Assembly (NCBI GenBank): GCA_024644775.1
Contig: JAHEHB010000269.1
Location: 1 to 7,588 of the forward strand
DNA: 7,588 nucleotides
From: Deltaproteobacteria bacterium
GTDB lineage: Bacteria; Desulfobacterota; Desulfobacteria; Desulfobacterales; SURF-15
Reading direction: 5' to 3'
A program made the translations under genes and the position numbers. Position 1 is the stretch's first letter, and the number at the start of each line of letters is the position of its first letter. Positions 1 through 6,383 of this stretch are shown piece by piece. Below the pieces are notes generated by a model. That model was not told where the DNA came from, made no database searches, and saw only the letters and a list, made by a program, of their open reading frames with translations.

Positions 1-825
1 CCCCGCCACAAAATCAATCTCCACTGCGTCATTCTTTCCAAGGGCCGTTCCGCACCGATACCGGACAAATTCCACGTTGATTCCCTCATAGCTCGATGCA
101 GGATACCCGTAATATACCCACAAAAAAGAGCATATCTGCATCCTTTCTTCCGGTGCCTTTATCTGTTCCTGTCCCTCTGCCGTCAGAAAAACCGCCTCGC
201 CGGGGCCAAGATACCTATCTACACTGAATCCGAGATTAGGAAATGCACATGTCTCTGATGAAGCGGCAACCGTCCCCTCCTTTTCGCCGATAGCGATGGG
301 CGTCCGGCCTAACTTATCCCGGGCGGCGATGATTCCGTTCTCCGTCAGCAGCAGCATCGAGCATGAACCTTTAATGATCTCCTGCACATTCTGTATTCCA
401 GCTTCAAACGATTCTTCCTGGCAGATCAGCATAGCCACCAGCTCTGTTGGGTTCAATTCACCGCCGCTCAACTCGGTGAAATGCCGCCTGTTCTGAAATG
501 CCTTGTCGGCAAGCTCCGCCATATTATTAATCTTGCCGACCGTTACAATCCCGAATTTTCCCAAGTGTGATCCGATGATCAGTGGCTGCGGGTCGGTATC
601 ACTGATGATTCCGATCCCCATATGACCGGTCAATTCGGGAAGATCTGCCTCGAATTTGGATCTAAAATAATCATTCTCAATGTTATGTATGGCCCGTGTA
701 AATCCCTTTGAGTTTTTCGCCGCCAGTCCCCCTCGTTTGGTCCCAAGGTGCGAATGATAATCGGTTCCAAAAAATAGATCGTTTACACAATCCGTTTTGG
801 AAACCACACCGAAAAAACCCCCCAT
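1..825 (-). CDS. PurF-like amidophosphoribosyltransferase homologue lacking the catalytic Cys (partial, 3' end outside window)
   Basis: I translated 275 codons from the ATG at 825-823 to the window edge with no stop. A Shine-Dalgarno AGGAAGGAG lies 5 bases upstream. The protein has the Ntn-type glutamine amidotransferase fold of PurF: residues 1-7 (MGGFFGV) match the PurF N-terminus (CGxFGI), HLGTKRGG at 26-33 matches the QHRGQE region, GSCSMLLLTENGIIAARD (153-170) and LGRTPIAIG (172-180) match the core strands, and ICSFLWVYYGYP (231-242) matches the conserved linker before the phosphoribosyltransferase domain. That second domain lies off the window. Oddly, the nucleophilic Cys that should follow the initiator Met is Gly2, and the oxyanion-hole Asn-Gly region reads TVGKINN (95-101). 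Glutaminase activity is therefore unlikely. From memory, similar Cys-less homologues occur in other anaerobes, so this looks like a conserved subfamily rather than a decayed gene. It may use ammonia or have a non-purine role. Family assignment is sure, function is not. Confidence 0.85.
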   Translation of the reverse strand, partial: MGGFFGVVSKTDCVNDLFFGTDYHSHLGTKRGGLAAKNSKGFTRAIHNIENDYFRSKFEADLPELTGHMGIGIISDTDPQPLIIGSHLGKFGIVTVGKINNMAELADKAFQNRRHFTELSGGELNPTELVAMLICQEESFEAGIQNVQEIIKGSCSMLLLTENGIIAARDKLGRTPIAIGEKEGTVAASSETCAFPNLGFSVDRYLGPGEAVFLTAEGQEQIKAPEERMQICSFLWVYYGYPASSYEGINVEFVRYRCGTALGKNDAVEIDFVAG

Positions 826-879
826 AGATGCTCCTTCCTGAAATTTTATAGGTAATAGAACGAAATCACCGAGAAAATA

Positions 880-891
880 GTGAACGTTCAC
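880..891. promoter_or_regulatory. Perfect 12-bp palindrome upstream of the PurF-like gene
   Basis: The sequence GTGAACGTTCAC is its own reverse complement and ends 55 bp upstream of the ATG at 825. Palindromes with a central AACGTT are typical of LacI/PurR-family operators, so a binding site for a repressor of the PurF-like gene is plausible. I found no convincing -35/-10 pair around it, and a 12-bp palindrome can occur by chance in several kilobases. This is inference only. Confidence 0.3.
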
Positions 892-930
892 ATAGGACGC
901 TCACGATCAATTACATTTCCGATATAAAAA

Positions 931-939
931 ATGACTGTT
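931..939 (+). repeat. Left 9-bp direct repeat flanking the MITE-like element
   Basis: ATGACTGTT here is identical to 1094-1102 and abuts the left end of the palindromic element. The arrangement is what a target-site duplication would give, but dispersed repeats of this class have no proven insertion mechanism here. Confidence 0.5.
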
Positions 940-1093
940 GATGGTTTCGCAAAAAATCGAAAAACACGTTTTTATGTCATTCCGGCGGAAGCCGGAATCC
1001 AGTAAATTCAATGGCTTCTGGATGCCGGTCGAAGATCCCGTTCTTAGCGGGGATCAAGTCCGGCATGACGGTTTTAGGGCTTTTTACGAATTT
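940..1093. mobile_element. MITE-like palindromic repeat element, non-coding
   Basis: This 154-bp unit has nested inverted repeats. The outer pair is TTCGCAAAAA (946-955) against TTTTTACGAA (1081-1090), 9 of 10 matching. The inner pair is GTCATTCCGG (976-985) against CCGGCATGAC (1060-1069), 9 of 10. Inside are an 8-bp hairpin with a GGAA tetraloop (979-998), ATCCAG/CTGGAT (997-1002 with 1018-1023), ATGCCGG/CCGGCAT (1022-1028 with 1060-1066), and a GATCCC-type hairpin (1034-1055). The 9-bp ATGACTGTT occurs directly repeated just outside both ends. The core resembles the GTCATTCCGG-type dispersed repeats frequent in Desulfobacterota and other proteobacteria. It encodes no transposase. It lies just after the dehydrogenase gene and could also help end that transcript, though no clean U-tract follows. 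Confidence 0.7.
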
Positions 1094-1102
1094 ATGACTG
1101 TT
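1094..1102 (+). repeat. Right 9-bp direct repeat flanking the MITE-like element
   Basis: ATGACTGTT matches 931-939 exactly, in the same orientation, immediately beyond the right outer inverted repeat. It is the partner of the left copy as a candidate target-site duplication. Confidence 0.5.
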
Positions 1103-1133
1103 ACGTGTATCAGGAATAAAATCAACCGAAAAT

Positions 1134-2195
1134 TCAATTCGGATGCTCGTCTAAAATTCCGGCAATGTTTTTAGGATTCGGTTCAAGTTCTCCGCGTTCA
1201 ACCTGCTTTACCAAAGCCGTGATCGTCTCATTTACAGGGGTCGGCAAACCAACTTCCATACCCTTTTCAACTATCAGCCCGTTGATAAAATCGATCTCGG
1301 TTCGACGTCCTTTGAGTATATCCTGTCCGGTGGAAGGACGCCCAGCCTCGGTCCTTCGTTTTGCCATTTCAACCATGGAGCCCTCAATTTCCACTAAGGC
1401 TTCAGCATCACCGCCGGCGGCAGCCAAAAGCTTTTCTACCGTCATTCCGCGAATCGTCTCCAGTTTATACCCCAGTGTCTGCCCCACTTGAATGGCTTCC
1501 CCGCCCAGCCGTATCGAGAGTCTCCGAGATTCCTTCTGTTCGACCATCATGCGACTATTCAAGCCCGTTGCCGCAGAAATGGCGTTGCCCATGGAGTTGA
1601 GGACAAGCTTGGACCACCGTTCCCCCCAGAGGTTTTCGGTTACTTTCGCACTGTCCACAGCATTTAGCATGTTTGCCACATCTTTTCCCCGCTGGGTAAT
1701 GCGTCCATGGATCTCCCCAACCCGAAAAACAAAATGTGAAGCACCACCGGGTGGCAACGTTCGCATGATATGGCCGGCTTTGTAAGCATCCACACCGATA
1801 CCGCTGACAATGCAACCCATCGTTTTTTGCCACCCAACGATCTTAGCGATGCGATCTTCATTAATGCTGTTTTGCAGTGATACGACAAATCCGTCGGTCA
1901 CTAAATACTGCTTGATCATCGTTGTCGCCCATTCTGTATCGTAGGATTTTGTGCATATGAAGGCGATGTCTACCGGGCTTTTTGACAGTGCCTGGACCTC
2001 ATGGAGATGCATGACCTCCACCGGTACGGTATACGAATCCTTCGGGTTGCTTAAGTGAATACCGTTGTTTTTTATGGCGTCGATATGCTCCGGCCAGGGA
2101 TCAATGAGAATGACATTTTCCCCGGCCCGGGCCATATGGCCGCCAACATAACCGCCAACCGCTCCTGCGCCAACAATAGCAATTCTTTTTTTCAT
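1134..2195 (-). CDS. Ketopantoate reductase-family (ApbA/PanE-like) NAD(P)-dependent dehydrogenase
   Basis: The 353-residue product belongs to the 2-dehydropantoate 2-reductase family, which reduces 2-oxo acids to 2-hydroxy acids with NADPH. An N-terminal Rossmann fold starts with VGAGAVGGYVGG (8-19), followed by CTK (81-83) and LQN (107-109) as seen around the cofactor and substrate site. The C-terminal helical domain carries RWSKLVLNSMGNAIS (193-207), which gives the catalytic Lys196 and the conserved Asn200 and Asn204, and GRRTEIDFING (296-306), with Glu300 and the TEIDxING signature. I chose the ATG at 2195 because GGAG sits 6 bases upstream; the reading frame stays open to a TTG at 2207, but that codon overlaps the GGAG. 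At about 353 residues it is longer than E. coli PanE (about 300). It follows the MFS gene by 155 bp. In this setting a catabolic 2-oxo/2-hydroxy acid step is likelier than pantothenate synthesis, which is inference. Confidence 0.88.
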   Translation of the reverse strand: MKKRIAIVGAGAVGGYVGGHMARAGENVILIDPWPEHIDAIKNNGIHLSNPKDSYTVPVEVMHLHEVQALSKSPVDIAFICTKSYDTEWATTMIKQYLVTDGFVVSLQNSINEDRIAKIVGWQKTMGCIVSGIGVDAYKAGHIMRTLPPGGASHFVFRVGEIHGRITQRGKDVANMLNAVDSAKVTENLWGERWSKLVLNSMGNAISAATGLNSRMMVEQKESRRLSIRLGGEAIQVGQTLGYKLETIRGMTVEKLLAAAGGDAEALVEIEGSMVEMAKRRTEAGRPSTGQDILKGRRTEIDFINGLIVEKGMEVGLPTPVNETITALVKQVERGELEPNPKNIAGILDEHPN

Positions 2196-2201
2196 GGAAA
2201 T

Positions 2202-2205
2202 CTCC
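2202..2205 (-). promoter_or_regulatory. Ribosome binding site that fixes the dehydrogenase start
   Basis: GGAG on the minus strand lies 6 bases before the ATG at 2195-2193. The upstream in-frame TTG at 2207-2205 overlaps this motif and has no comparable site, so the shorter start is preferred. Confidence 0.65.
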
Positions 2206-2254
2206 AATCCTGAAATTTTTCAATTCAAGTTTATGGATGGATTGTTTCAAAGAG

Positions 2255-2283
2255 CTTGTATGAGACATGGCTCAATCTGTCAA
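2255..2283 (-). promoter_or_regulatory. Candidate sigma70-type promoter for the dehydrogenase gene
   Basis: On the minus strand a perfect -35 TTGACA (2283-2278) is followed after 17 bases by TACAAG (2260-2255), 4 of 6 with the -10 consensus. The predicted transcript start is about 50 bases before the ATG. The spacer holds an imperfect palindrome, TGAGCCATGTCTCA (2274-2261, 12 of 14 positions symmetric), which could be an operator for a different regulator because it does not match the TTGTNNACAA sites. The 155-bp gap after the MFS gene supports a separate promoter. Confidence 0.5.
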
Positions 2284-2350
2284 ATGGAAAAATCGTCCGA
2301 AAATAAAGGAAATATTGTTTTTCTGAACTAGCCTACGTACACTTTTCCTT

Positions 2351-3565
2351 TTAGACATAAACACGTGAGCGCATCCGCCATAGAATCGGTAGGATAATGG
2401 TTGAAACAATTATCAGTGCCAAAATCGGATAAAAGGATGTGGTCGCACTGTACTGATCTGTAATCCAGCCCATAATACCTGGAACCAAAGAGGAGGAGGT
2501 GAAAGAAACCGCAAAGCCAAATGAAAAAAAAGTGCCGGCACGACCCTTTTGTAATCCCTCAGAGTAGATGGAAAAAAAGGCCGGACGACCCACAAAACTA
2601 AACAGGCCTAGCATAAAAAAATTGGCAAAAATGATTGTGTCGCTGCTGGGTTGGGAAAAAAGCATAATTGCCAAAGAGATGACGGTTAAAACAAAAGCAG
2701 CCAAAAGAAAAAAATACCGATTGACTCGATCAGCCAGATATCCCCCGACCATTTGGGCGAGTGCCCCGATGATCCAGTAGATCGTGATGAATACCGCGCT
2801 GTGCTTAAGGCTTAAACCGTATCGCATGATAAGAAATGTGGGTAGAAATGCTTGATAAGCTCTGGAAGTGACAGCGCGCGTCGCCCATAAGATGAGGACC
2901 ATAACAAAGGCCGGTATACTGAAGGGATAGAATTTATCTTCAACCGAGTCGGATTTGCTGCGGTATCCTGTTTGCGCCTGGGGATTTACTTCTATGAAAC
3001 GCGCCATCAGATAAGTCAAAATAAGCCCCAGTAAACCAACGGCGATCATGGCAAACCGCCAGTTAACCCAAATCGTGAGGGACACCATGGTGACGGGGGC
3101 AAAGGCATTACCGAGCATACTGCCGGCGCCGTGGACAGCCATGGATTTTCCCCTGTGACGGGTTGAGGTGACGTCGGTAACAAGCGCCAACGCCACCGGA
3201 TGCATAACACTGCCGCCTGTTCCACCCAAGACTTGGAAAAAAAGCAACGGCCAGAAGGTACTCACCAGCCCGCACACACCGGTGGCCGCTGAGAACAGCA
3301 GAAGTCCCCCAATCAGCAGCCACTTGCGGCCGAACCGATCCGACAAGGGACCAACAATAAGCTGAGAAAGCCCCAGAGAAAAAGCGACGCCCGTACTTAG
3401 GAATCCCAGTTCGGTATACGTTAAACCCAGTTCGCGGTTGAGCACGGGAAATATAGGAGGAAATGCCACCAGGCATACATGAATATACCCATGCCCGGCG
3501 GCAACCAGCAGCACAATACGACGGACCACCCCATCCGTTAAGTGAAGCTCGTTTGATCCCCTCAT
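2351..3565 (-). CDS. Major facilitator superfamily transporter (12 TM)
   Basis: This 404-residue inner-membrane protein is a typical MFS carrier, moving a small solute by proton-coupled symport or antiport. Hydrophobic stretches fit 12 helices, roughly at 16-40, 52-72, 82-100, 104-128, 146-166, 168-188, 216-236, 256-275, 284-304, 311-330, 345-366 and 376-396, with a charged central loop at about 190-215. The hallmark motif A, GPLSDRFGRK (72-81), lies between helices 2 and 3. A weaker copy, GGYLADRVNR (274-283), occupies the equivalent place in the second half. The start lies 5 bases after the amidase stop with no good Shine-Dalgarno, so translation is probably coupled to the amidase. The position suggests import of the amide or acid substrate of the cluster or export of a product. 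The substrate cannot be told from sequence. Confidence 0.9.
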   Translation of the reverse strand: MRGSNELHLTDGVVRRIVLLVAAGHGYIHVCLVAFPPIFPVLNRELGLTYTELGFLSTGVAFSLGLSQLIVGPLSDRFGRKWLLIGGLLLFSAATGVCGLVSTFWPLLFFQVLGGTGGSVMHPVALALVTDVTSTRHRGKSMAVHGAGSMLGNAFAPVTMVSLTIWVNWRFAMIAVGLLGLILTYLMARFIEVNPQAQTGYRSKSDSVEDKFYPFSIPAFVMVLILWATRAVTSRAYQAFLPTFLIMRYGLSLKHSAVFITIYWIIGALAQMVGGYLADRVNRYFFLLAAFVLTVISLAIMLFSQPSSDTIIFANFFMLGLFSFVGRPAFFSIYSEGLQKGRAGTFFSFGFAVSFTSSSLVPGIMGWITDQYSATTSFYPILALIIVSTIILPILWRMRSRVYV

Positions 3566-3570
3566 TTTAC

Positions 3571-4926
3571 TTATAAGCTTTTCATTGCCGGACCTGCATC
3601 AAATTCTAATATGTTCTCGCACCAGGAGGCCACTGCCAAAAGATGATTCTCCGCCATGGGCTGGGCCGCCAACTGCACCGCAAAGGGGAGACCGTTTTGA
3701 TCCAGTCCCGTTGGGATGGACATCGCCGGGAAACCGGAAAAGGTCCACGGTCGGTTAAAAACGCTCGAACCTGTCGAGAAAAGTCCCTTGGGTGCCGTTG
3801 AATAAGCAACAGGCATCATTGCCGCGTCCACTGGAGCAAGGCACTCCGCCATCTCCTTTTGATAAACGATTCGTTGATGAAGTGCTTCGACATATTTATA
3901 TCCGGGAATCTTCAAGCCCTTTTCGATTCGTTTTTTCACTTTCGGCGGAAATTGATCGTGTCGAGACTCGAAAACAGAACAGTGATAAGCGGAAAGCTCC
4001 GTAACTTTGATGGTATCCCATCCCTCTATTACATTGTTAAAGGATTGGGGGAGTTTCAATTCAACCACATCTGCCCCGCCTAGTTTAAACTTATCTCGGA
4101 TACATTTAAGGTTTTCCAGCGCTTCCCGTGAAGTTTCTTTCTCAAAAAACTCCCTGATATATCCCAATCGGGGGGGTTTACCTGGGGGTTTCTTTTGGAT
4201 TACATGGGTAGACACAGGAATGCGGGCATATGGAACCGGATGATCCTCTCGCATATTACGCCACAGAATACCAACATCTTCAACGCATCGTGCAAGCAAC
4301 CCAACGGTATCGAAGCTCCATGAATTGGGCATTACGCCCTCTGAGCTAATATATCCATAGGTGGGCTTAAAACCAACAATGCCGTTGTATGCAGCCGGTC
4401 GCAGCAATGATCCACCTGTCTGTGTGCCAACGGCTGCTAGACACATCCGATCCGCTACAGCAGCTCCTGAGCCACTGCTTGAACCGCCGGGTGTATGTTC
4501 CAGGTTCCAGGGATTGCGAGTGATCGTAGGATCGTTGTTGGCAAGGGGAGTCGTTTCCGTTTTCCCTAAAATGATGGCGCCGGCTGATTTTAGACGCTGA
4601 ACAGACGGAGCATCAGCTTCAGCCATAAGGGGTGGATATACCGAGCTCCCGTAGCGTGTCCACATCCCCTTGACATGGATGATGTCTTTAACCCCCACAG
4701 GAATGCCGTGTAAATCCCCTTGCCGCCTTCCCATACGAAACTCATCATCACAGCGGCGAGCTTCTTCTAGTGCCTCTTTTTCATATACTTCGACCCAGGC
4801 GTGTACGTCACCCTCCCGTTTACGGATTCTTTCGATACACGAATCCATCAACACCTTCGCTGTTAGATCACCTGTACGCATCAGTTTGATGGCTGCGAAA
4901 ATGGTCAATTCCCGAGGGGCTTGCAT
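3571..4926 (-). CDS. Amidase-signature family amidohydrolase
   Basis: The 451-residue cytoplasmic enzyme should hydrolyse a carboxamide to the acid plus ammonia or an amine. The whole Ser-cisSer-Lys triad is present: Lys80 in VGVKDII, the cis-Ser149 in TPGGSSSGSG (145-154), and the nucleophile Ser173 in GTQTGGSLLRPAA (167-179). The Gly/Ser-rich signature continues into YNGIVGFKPTYG (180-191), and PAMSIPTGLDQNGLPFAVQL (400-419) is the conserved C-terminal part. Length is normal for GatA/amidase proteins. No GatB or GatC neighbour is present and the transporter is adjacent, so this is a catabolic amidase rather than the tRNA amidotransferase. AGGA lies 7 bases before the ATG. It starts 91 bp after the Cys-rich gene and ends 5 bp before the MFS gene. 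Substrate is unknown; aryl, aliphatic and cyclic-amide-derived substrates all occur in this family. Confidence 0.92.
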   Translation of the reverse strand: MQAPRELTIFAAIKLMRTGDLTAKVLMDSCIERIRKREGDVHAWVEVYEKEALEEARRCDDEFRMGRRQGDLHGIPVGVKDIIHVKGMWTRYGSSVYPPLMAEADAPSVQRLKSAGAIILGKTETTPLANNDPTITRNPWNLEHTPGGSSSGSGAAVADRMCLAAVGTQTGGSLLRPAAYNGIVGFKPTYGYISSEGVMPNSWSFDTVGLLARCVEDVGILWRNMREDHPVPYARIPVSTHVIQKKPPGKPPRLGYIREFFEKETSREALENLKCIRDKFKLGGADVVELKLPQSFNNVIEGWDTIKVTELSAYHCSVFESRHDQFPPKVKKRIEKGLKIPGYKYVEALHQRIVYQKEMAECLAPVDAAMMPVAYSTAPKGLFSTGSSVFNRPWTFSGFPAMSIPTGLDQNGLPFAVQLAAQPMAENHLLAVASWCENILEFDAGPAMKSL

Positions 4927-5017
4927 TCTTTCTTCCTAATTTTCGATACGCCTAGTTGCGTTGGAGCACCAATGAAATAAGATCAAGATCATAGACGGTC
5001 GACGCCAGCCATAGCGA

Positions 5018-5650
5018 TTATGGTTTTTCCCGGCACGCCTTCAAAAGCTCTTCACAGCGATCCGTGTTAAAAATCCCGCAGGGGCAGGGTTGAGCAAGAT
5101 GGTGCGCTCCTTCCTCAGGTGTCATTTCTCCGGACTCAATCTTTTTTATTACCGCTTTCGTTAACTTGGAGGAGACCATGCCGTGACCGCACATGGTCGT
5201 TACTTCTAAAACCTGTTTTTCGGGAAGCAATGCCTTCTTCCCGTGAATTCCCAACGACAGAAATGCCGTGTGTGGCTTCAGGTCGACCTCTTTTGCAATT
5301 TCAACGATCTCATCAATCAGTCCACCGGTAACAATGGAAATTCCGGTATCCGCCTCTTTTAATTTTATCAAAATCCTTTTGATCGCCTCTTTATTTGAAA
5401 AACAACTGGCAACCCCGTATGCGGTATCCAGCGTCGTGGCATATTCCTTGGGATCAAGTCCTGCTTTTAAGCTTTTCCCCGCATGACTGGAACCAAAGTT
5501 AACCGGCTTTTCAGAGAGTATAATATCCAAAATCTTGCGTAATTTTGGGCCACATCCCTCGCGATTTACCCAGCGGGAAGTTCTGGCATAAAAGGTATAG
5601 TCGTTTTGTAGATTTTCTTCGGTTCCGTATCGATGTAATGAATGGCTCAT
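5018..5650 (-). CDS. Cys-rich protein of unknown family, possible metal or Fe-S binder
   Basis: I do not recognise this 210-residue protein. It has no signal peptide or membrane segment. Seven cysteines are present: Cys33 in REGCGPK, Cys83, Cys154 in TTMCGHGMVS (151-160), Cys189 and Cys191 in QPCPCGIFN (187-195), Cys199 and Cys206. The C-terminal set C154-x34-C189-x-C191-x7-C199, with His156 and His184 nearby, looks like a site for a metal or iron-sulfur cluster. The middle part (about 100-150) alternates hydrophobic and glycine-rich segments such as ISIVTGGLI and LSLGIHGKK. A full TAAGGAGG lies 5 bases before the ATG and overlaps the stop of the upstream ferredoxin-like gene, leaving a gap of only 10 bp. 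That spacing argues that the two proteins are made together and may form one redox or maturation unit. Whether the Cys residues bind a cluster is inference. Confidence 0.75.
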   Translation of the reverse strand: MSHSLHRYGTEENLQNDYTFYARTSRWVNREGCGPKLRKILDIILSEKPVNFGSSHAGKSLKAGLDPKEYATTLDTAYGVASCFSNKEAIKRILIKLKEADTGISIVTGGLIDEIVEIAKEVDLKPHTAFLSLGIHGKKALLPEKQVLEVTTMCGHGMVSSKLTKAVIKKIESGEMTPEEGAHHLAQPCPCGIFNTDRCEELLKACREKP

Positions 5651-5655
5651 TCATA

Positions 5656-5663
5656 CCTCCTTA
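5656..5663 (-). promoter_or_regulatory. Strong Shine-Dalgarno overlapping the upstream stop codon
   Basis: TAAGGAGG on the minus strand contains the TAA stop of the Fe-S protein gene and lies 5 bases before the ATG at 5650. It is a full anti-16S match, suggesting efficient, coupled translation of the Cys-rich protein. Confidence 0.75.
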
Positions 5664-6383
5664 TTCTTCTACAATGGGGCGACCGAGGCCCATGTTGATT
5701 TTGGCATTGGGTCGGGCCGGAAGACCCAGTTCAGACAGTTTCGACCTTACGGGAAGGGTTCCGTCCTCTGCAAAACGAGTCGCCAGTCCCCAAGAGACAA
5801 CCGTATCAACTTGATCCAAAACGGGACGCAATGTTTTTACTGTTTCCTCTATCTGATCTTCCTTTATTTTGAATTCCAAAATGGCTGATAGTACTTTTTC
5901 CCGCGCTACTTCCGGTTTCATTTTTCCGGTCTTCTCATCTTCCAGTAACAGAAACACCGGGTTGTTTTTCTCGACCTCAACATTCATTGAAAGAAGGACT
6001 TTGAGAACCTTTTCGATTTCCGATATTCTCGTACCGGTTCCGGGTCGGCCAAATTCAAGGGCCATCCCGTATTCGCCACGGCGATATCTTCCGGTGACAT
6101 CATTGGTTTTCATCTCTTCGGTTCCGCGGCCGCCCTGTTTTAAGGTTGGGTACTGAACGCCGGGGTCGCTAAACTGAGCCCGGATAACGCGGGGGTACCG
6201 TTTTACCGCTTCAGGCATATAAATGGCATCGGTTGGACAGACATCCGCTCTGAGGCAAACGCCGCACTCGACGCATTCATCCTGGTCGATAAACACCCCC
6301 GCATCGCTTTCCAAAATGCAATTCATAGTACAAAATTCCATACATTCCAGACAGGCAATACATTTTTCCGCATCGATTTTCAT
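5661..6383 (-). CDS. Two-[4Fe-4S] ferredoxin-domain protein with a long conserved-looking C-terminal domain
   Basis: The 240-residue product starts with a bacterial-type ferredoxin domain (about 1-55). The first cluster motif is Cys8, 11, 14 and 18 (CxxCxxCxxxC). The second is Cys37, 40, 43 and 49, where five residues instead of three separate the last two ligands before CPTDAI. Cys22 is extra. After a linker (about 56-90), residues 91-240 form a soluble mixed domain with TNDVTGRYRRGEYGMALEFG (93-112), RPGTGT (113-118), NPVFLLLEDEKTGK (141-154) and VLSAILEF (164-171), which I cannot place in a named family. The ferredoxin part should carry electrons in the cytoplasm; the C-terminal part may dock or bind substrate. 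The ATG overlaps the stop of the regulator gene as ATGA, with AGGAGG 6 bases upstream. The domain call is firm, the physiological role unknown. Confidence 0.88.
   Translation of the reverse strand: MKIDAEKCIACLECMEFCTMNCILESDAGVFIDQDECVECGVCLRADVCPTDAIYMPEAVKRYPRVIRAQFSDPGVQYPTLKQGGRGTEEMKTNDVTGRYRRGEYGMALEFGRPGTGTRISEIEKVLKVLLSMNVEVEKNNPVFLLLEDEKTGKMKPEVAREKVLSAILEFKIKEDQIEETVKTLRPVLDQVDTVVSWGLATRFAEDGTLPVRSKLSELGLPARPNAKINMGLGRPIVEE

Noticed and set aside
296..496. Plus-strand open frame of 66 codons
   Set aside because: It is antisense to the PurF-like coding region, which translates without interruption across it.
845..853. TATAAAAT-like sequence on the minus strand as a -10 for the PurF-like gene
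   Set aside because: It lies so close to the Shine-Dalgarno that the transcript would start at or inside it, and no -35 is found at the right distance.
938..1174. Open frame on the plus strand giving a peptide with SFRRKPESS
   Set aside because: It is a translation of the palindromic repeat element, a well-known source of false genes, and it runs into the end of the dehydrogenase gene with no good ribosome site.
1165..1785. Plus-strand open frames opposite the dehydrogenase gene
   Set aside because: They are antisense shadows of a gene with full family motifs and show no domain features or ribosome sites of their own.
2284..2350. Possible terminator after the MFS gene
   Set aside because: Only a loose A/T-rich inverted repeat is present, with no GC-rich stem before a T-run.
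3571..4926. Amidase as GatA of the tRNA amidotransferase
   Set aside because: There is no gatB or gatC nearby, and the gene sits in a regulated cluster with a transporter and dehydrogenase.
5009..5023. Inverted repeat CCATA/TATGG at the end of the Cys-rich gene as a terminator
   Set aside because: The stem is only 5 bp, overlaps the stop codon and has no following T-run on the transcribed strand. The downstream 91-bp gap also shows no clear promoter, so the operon probably continues.
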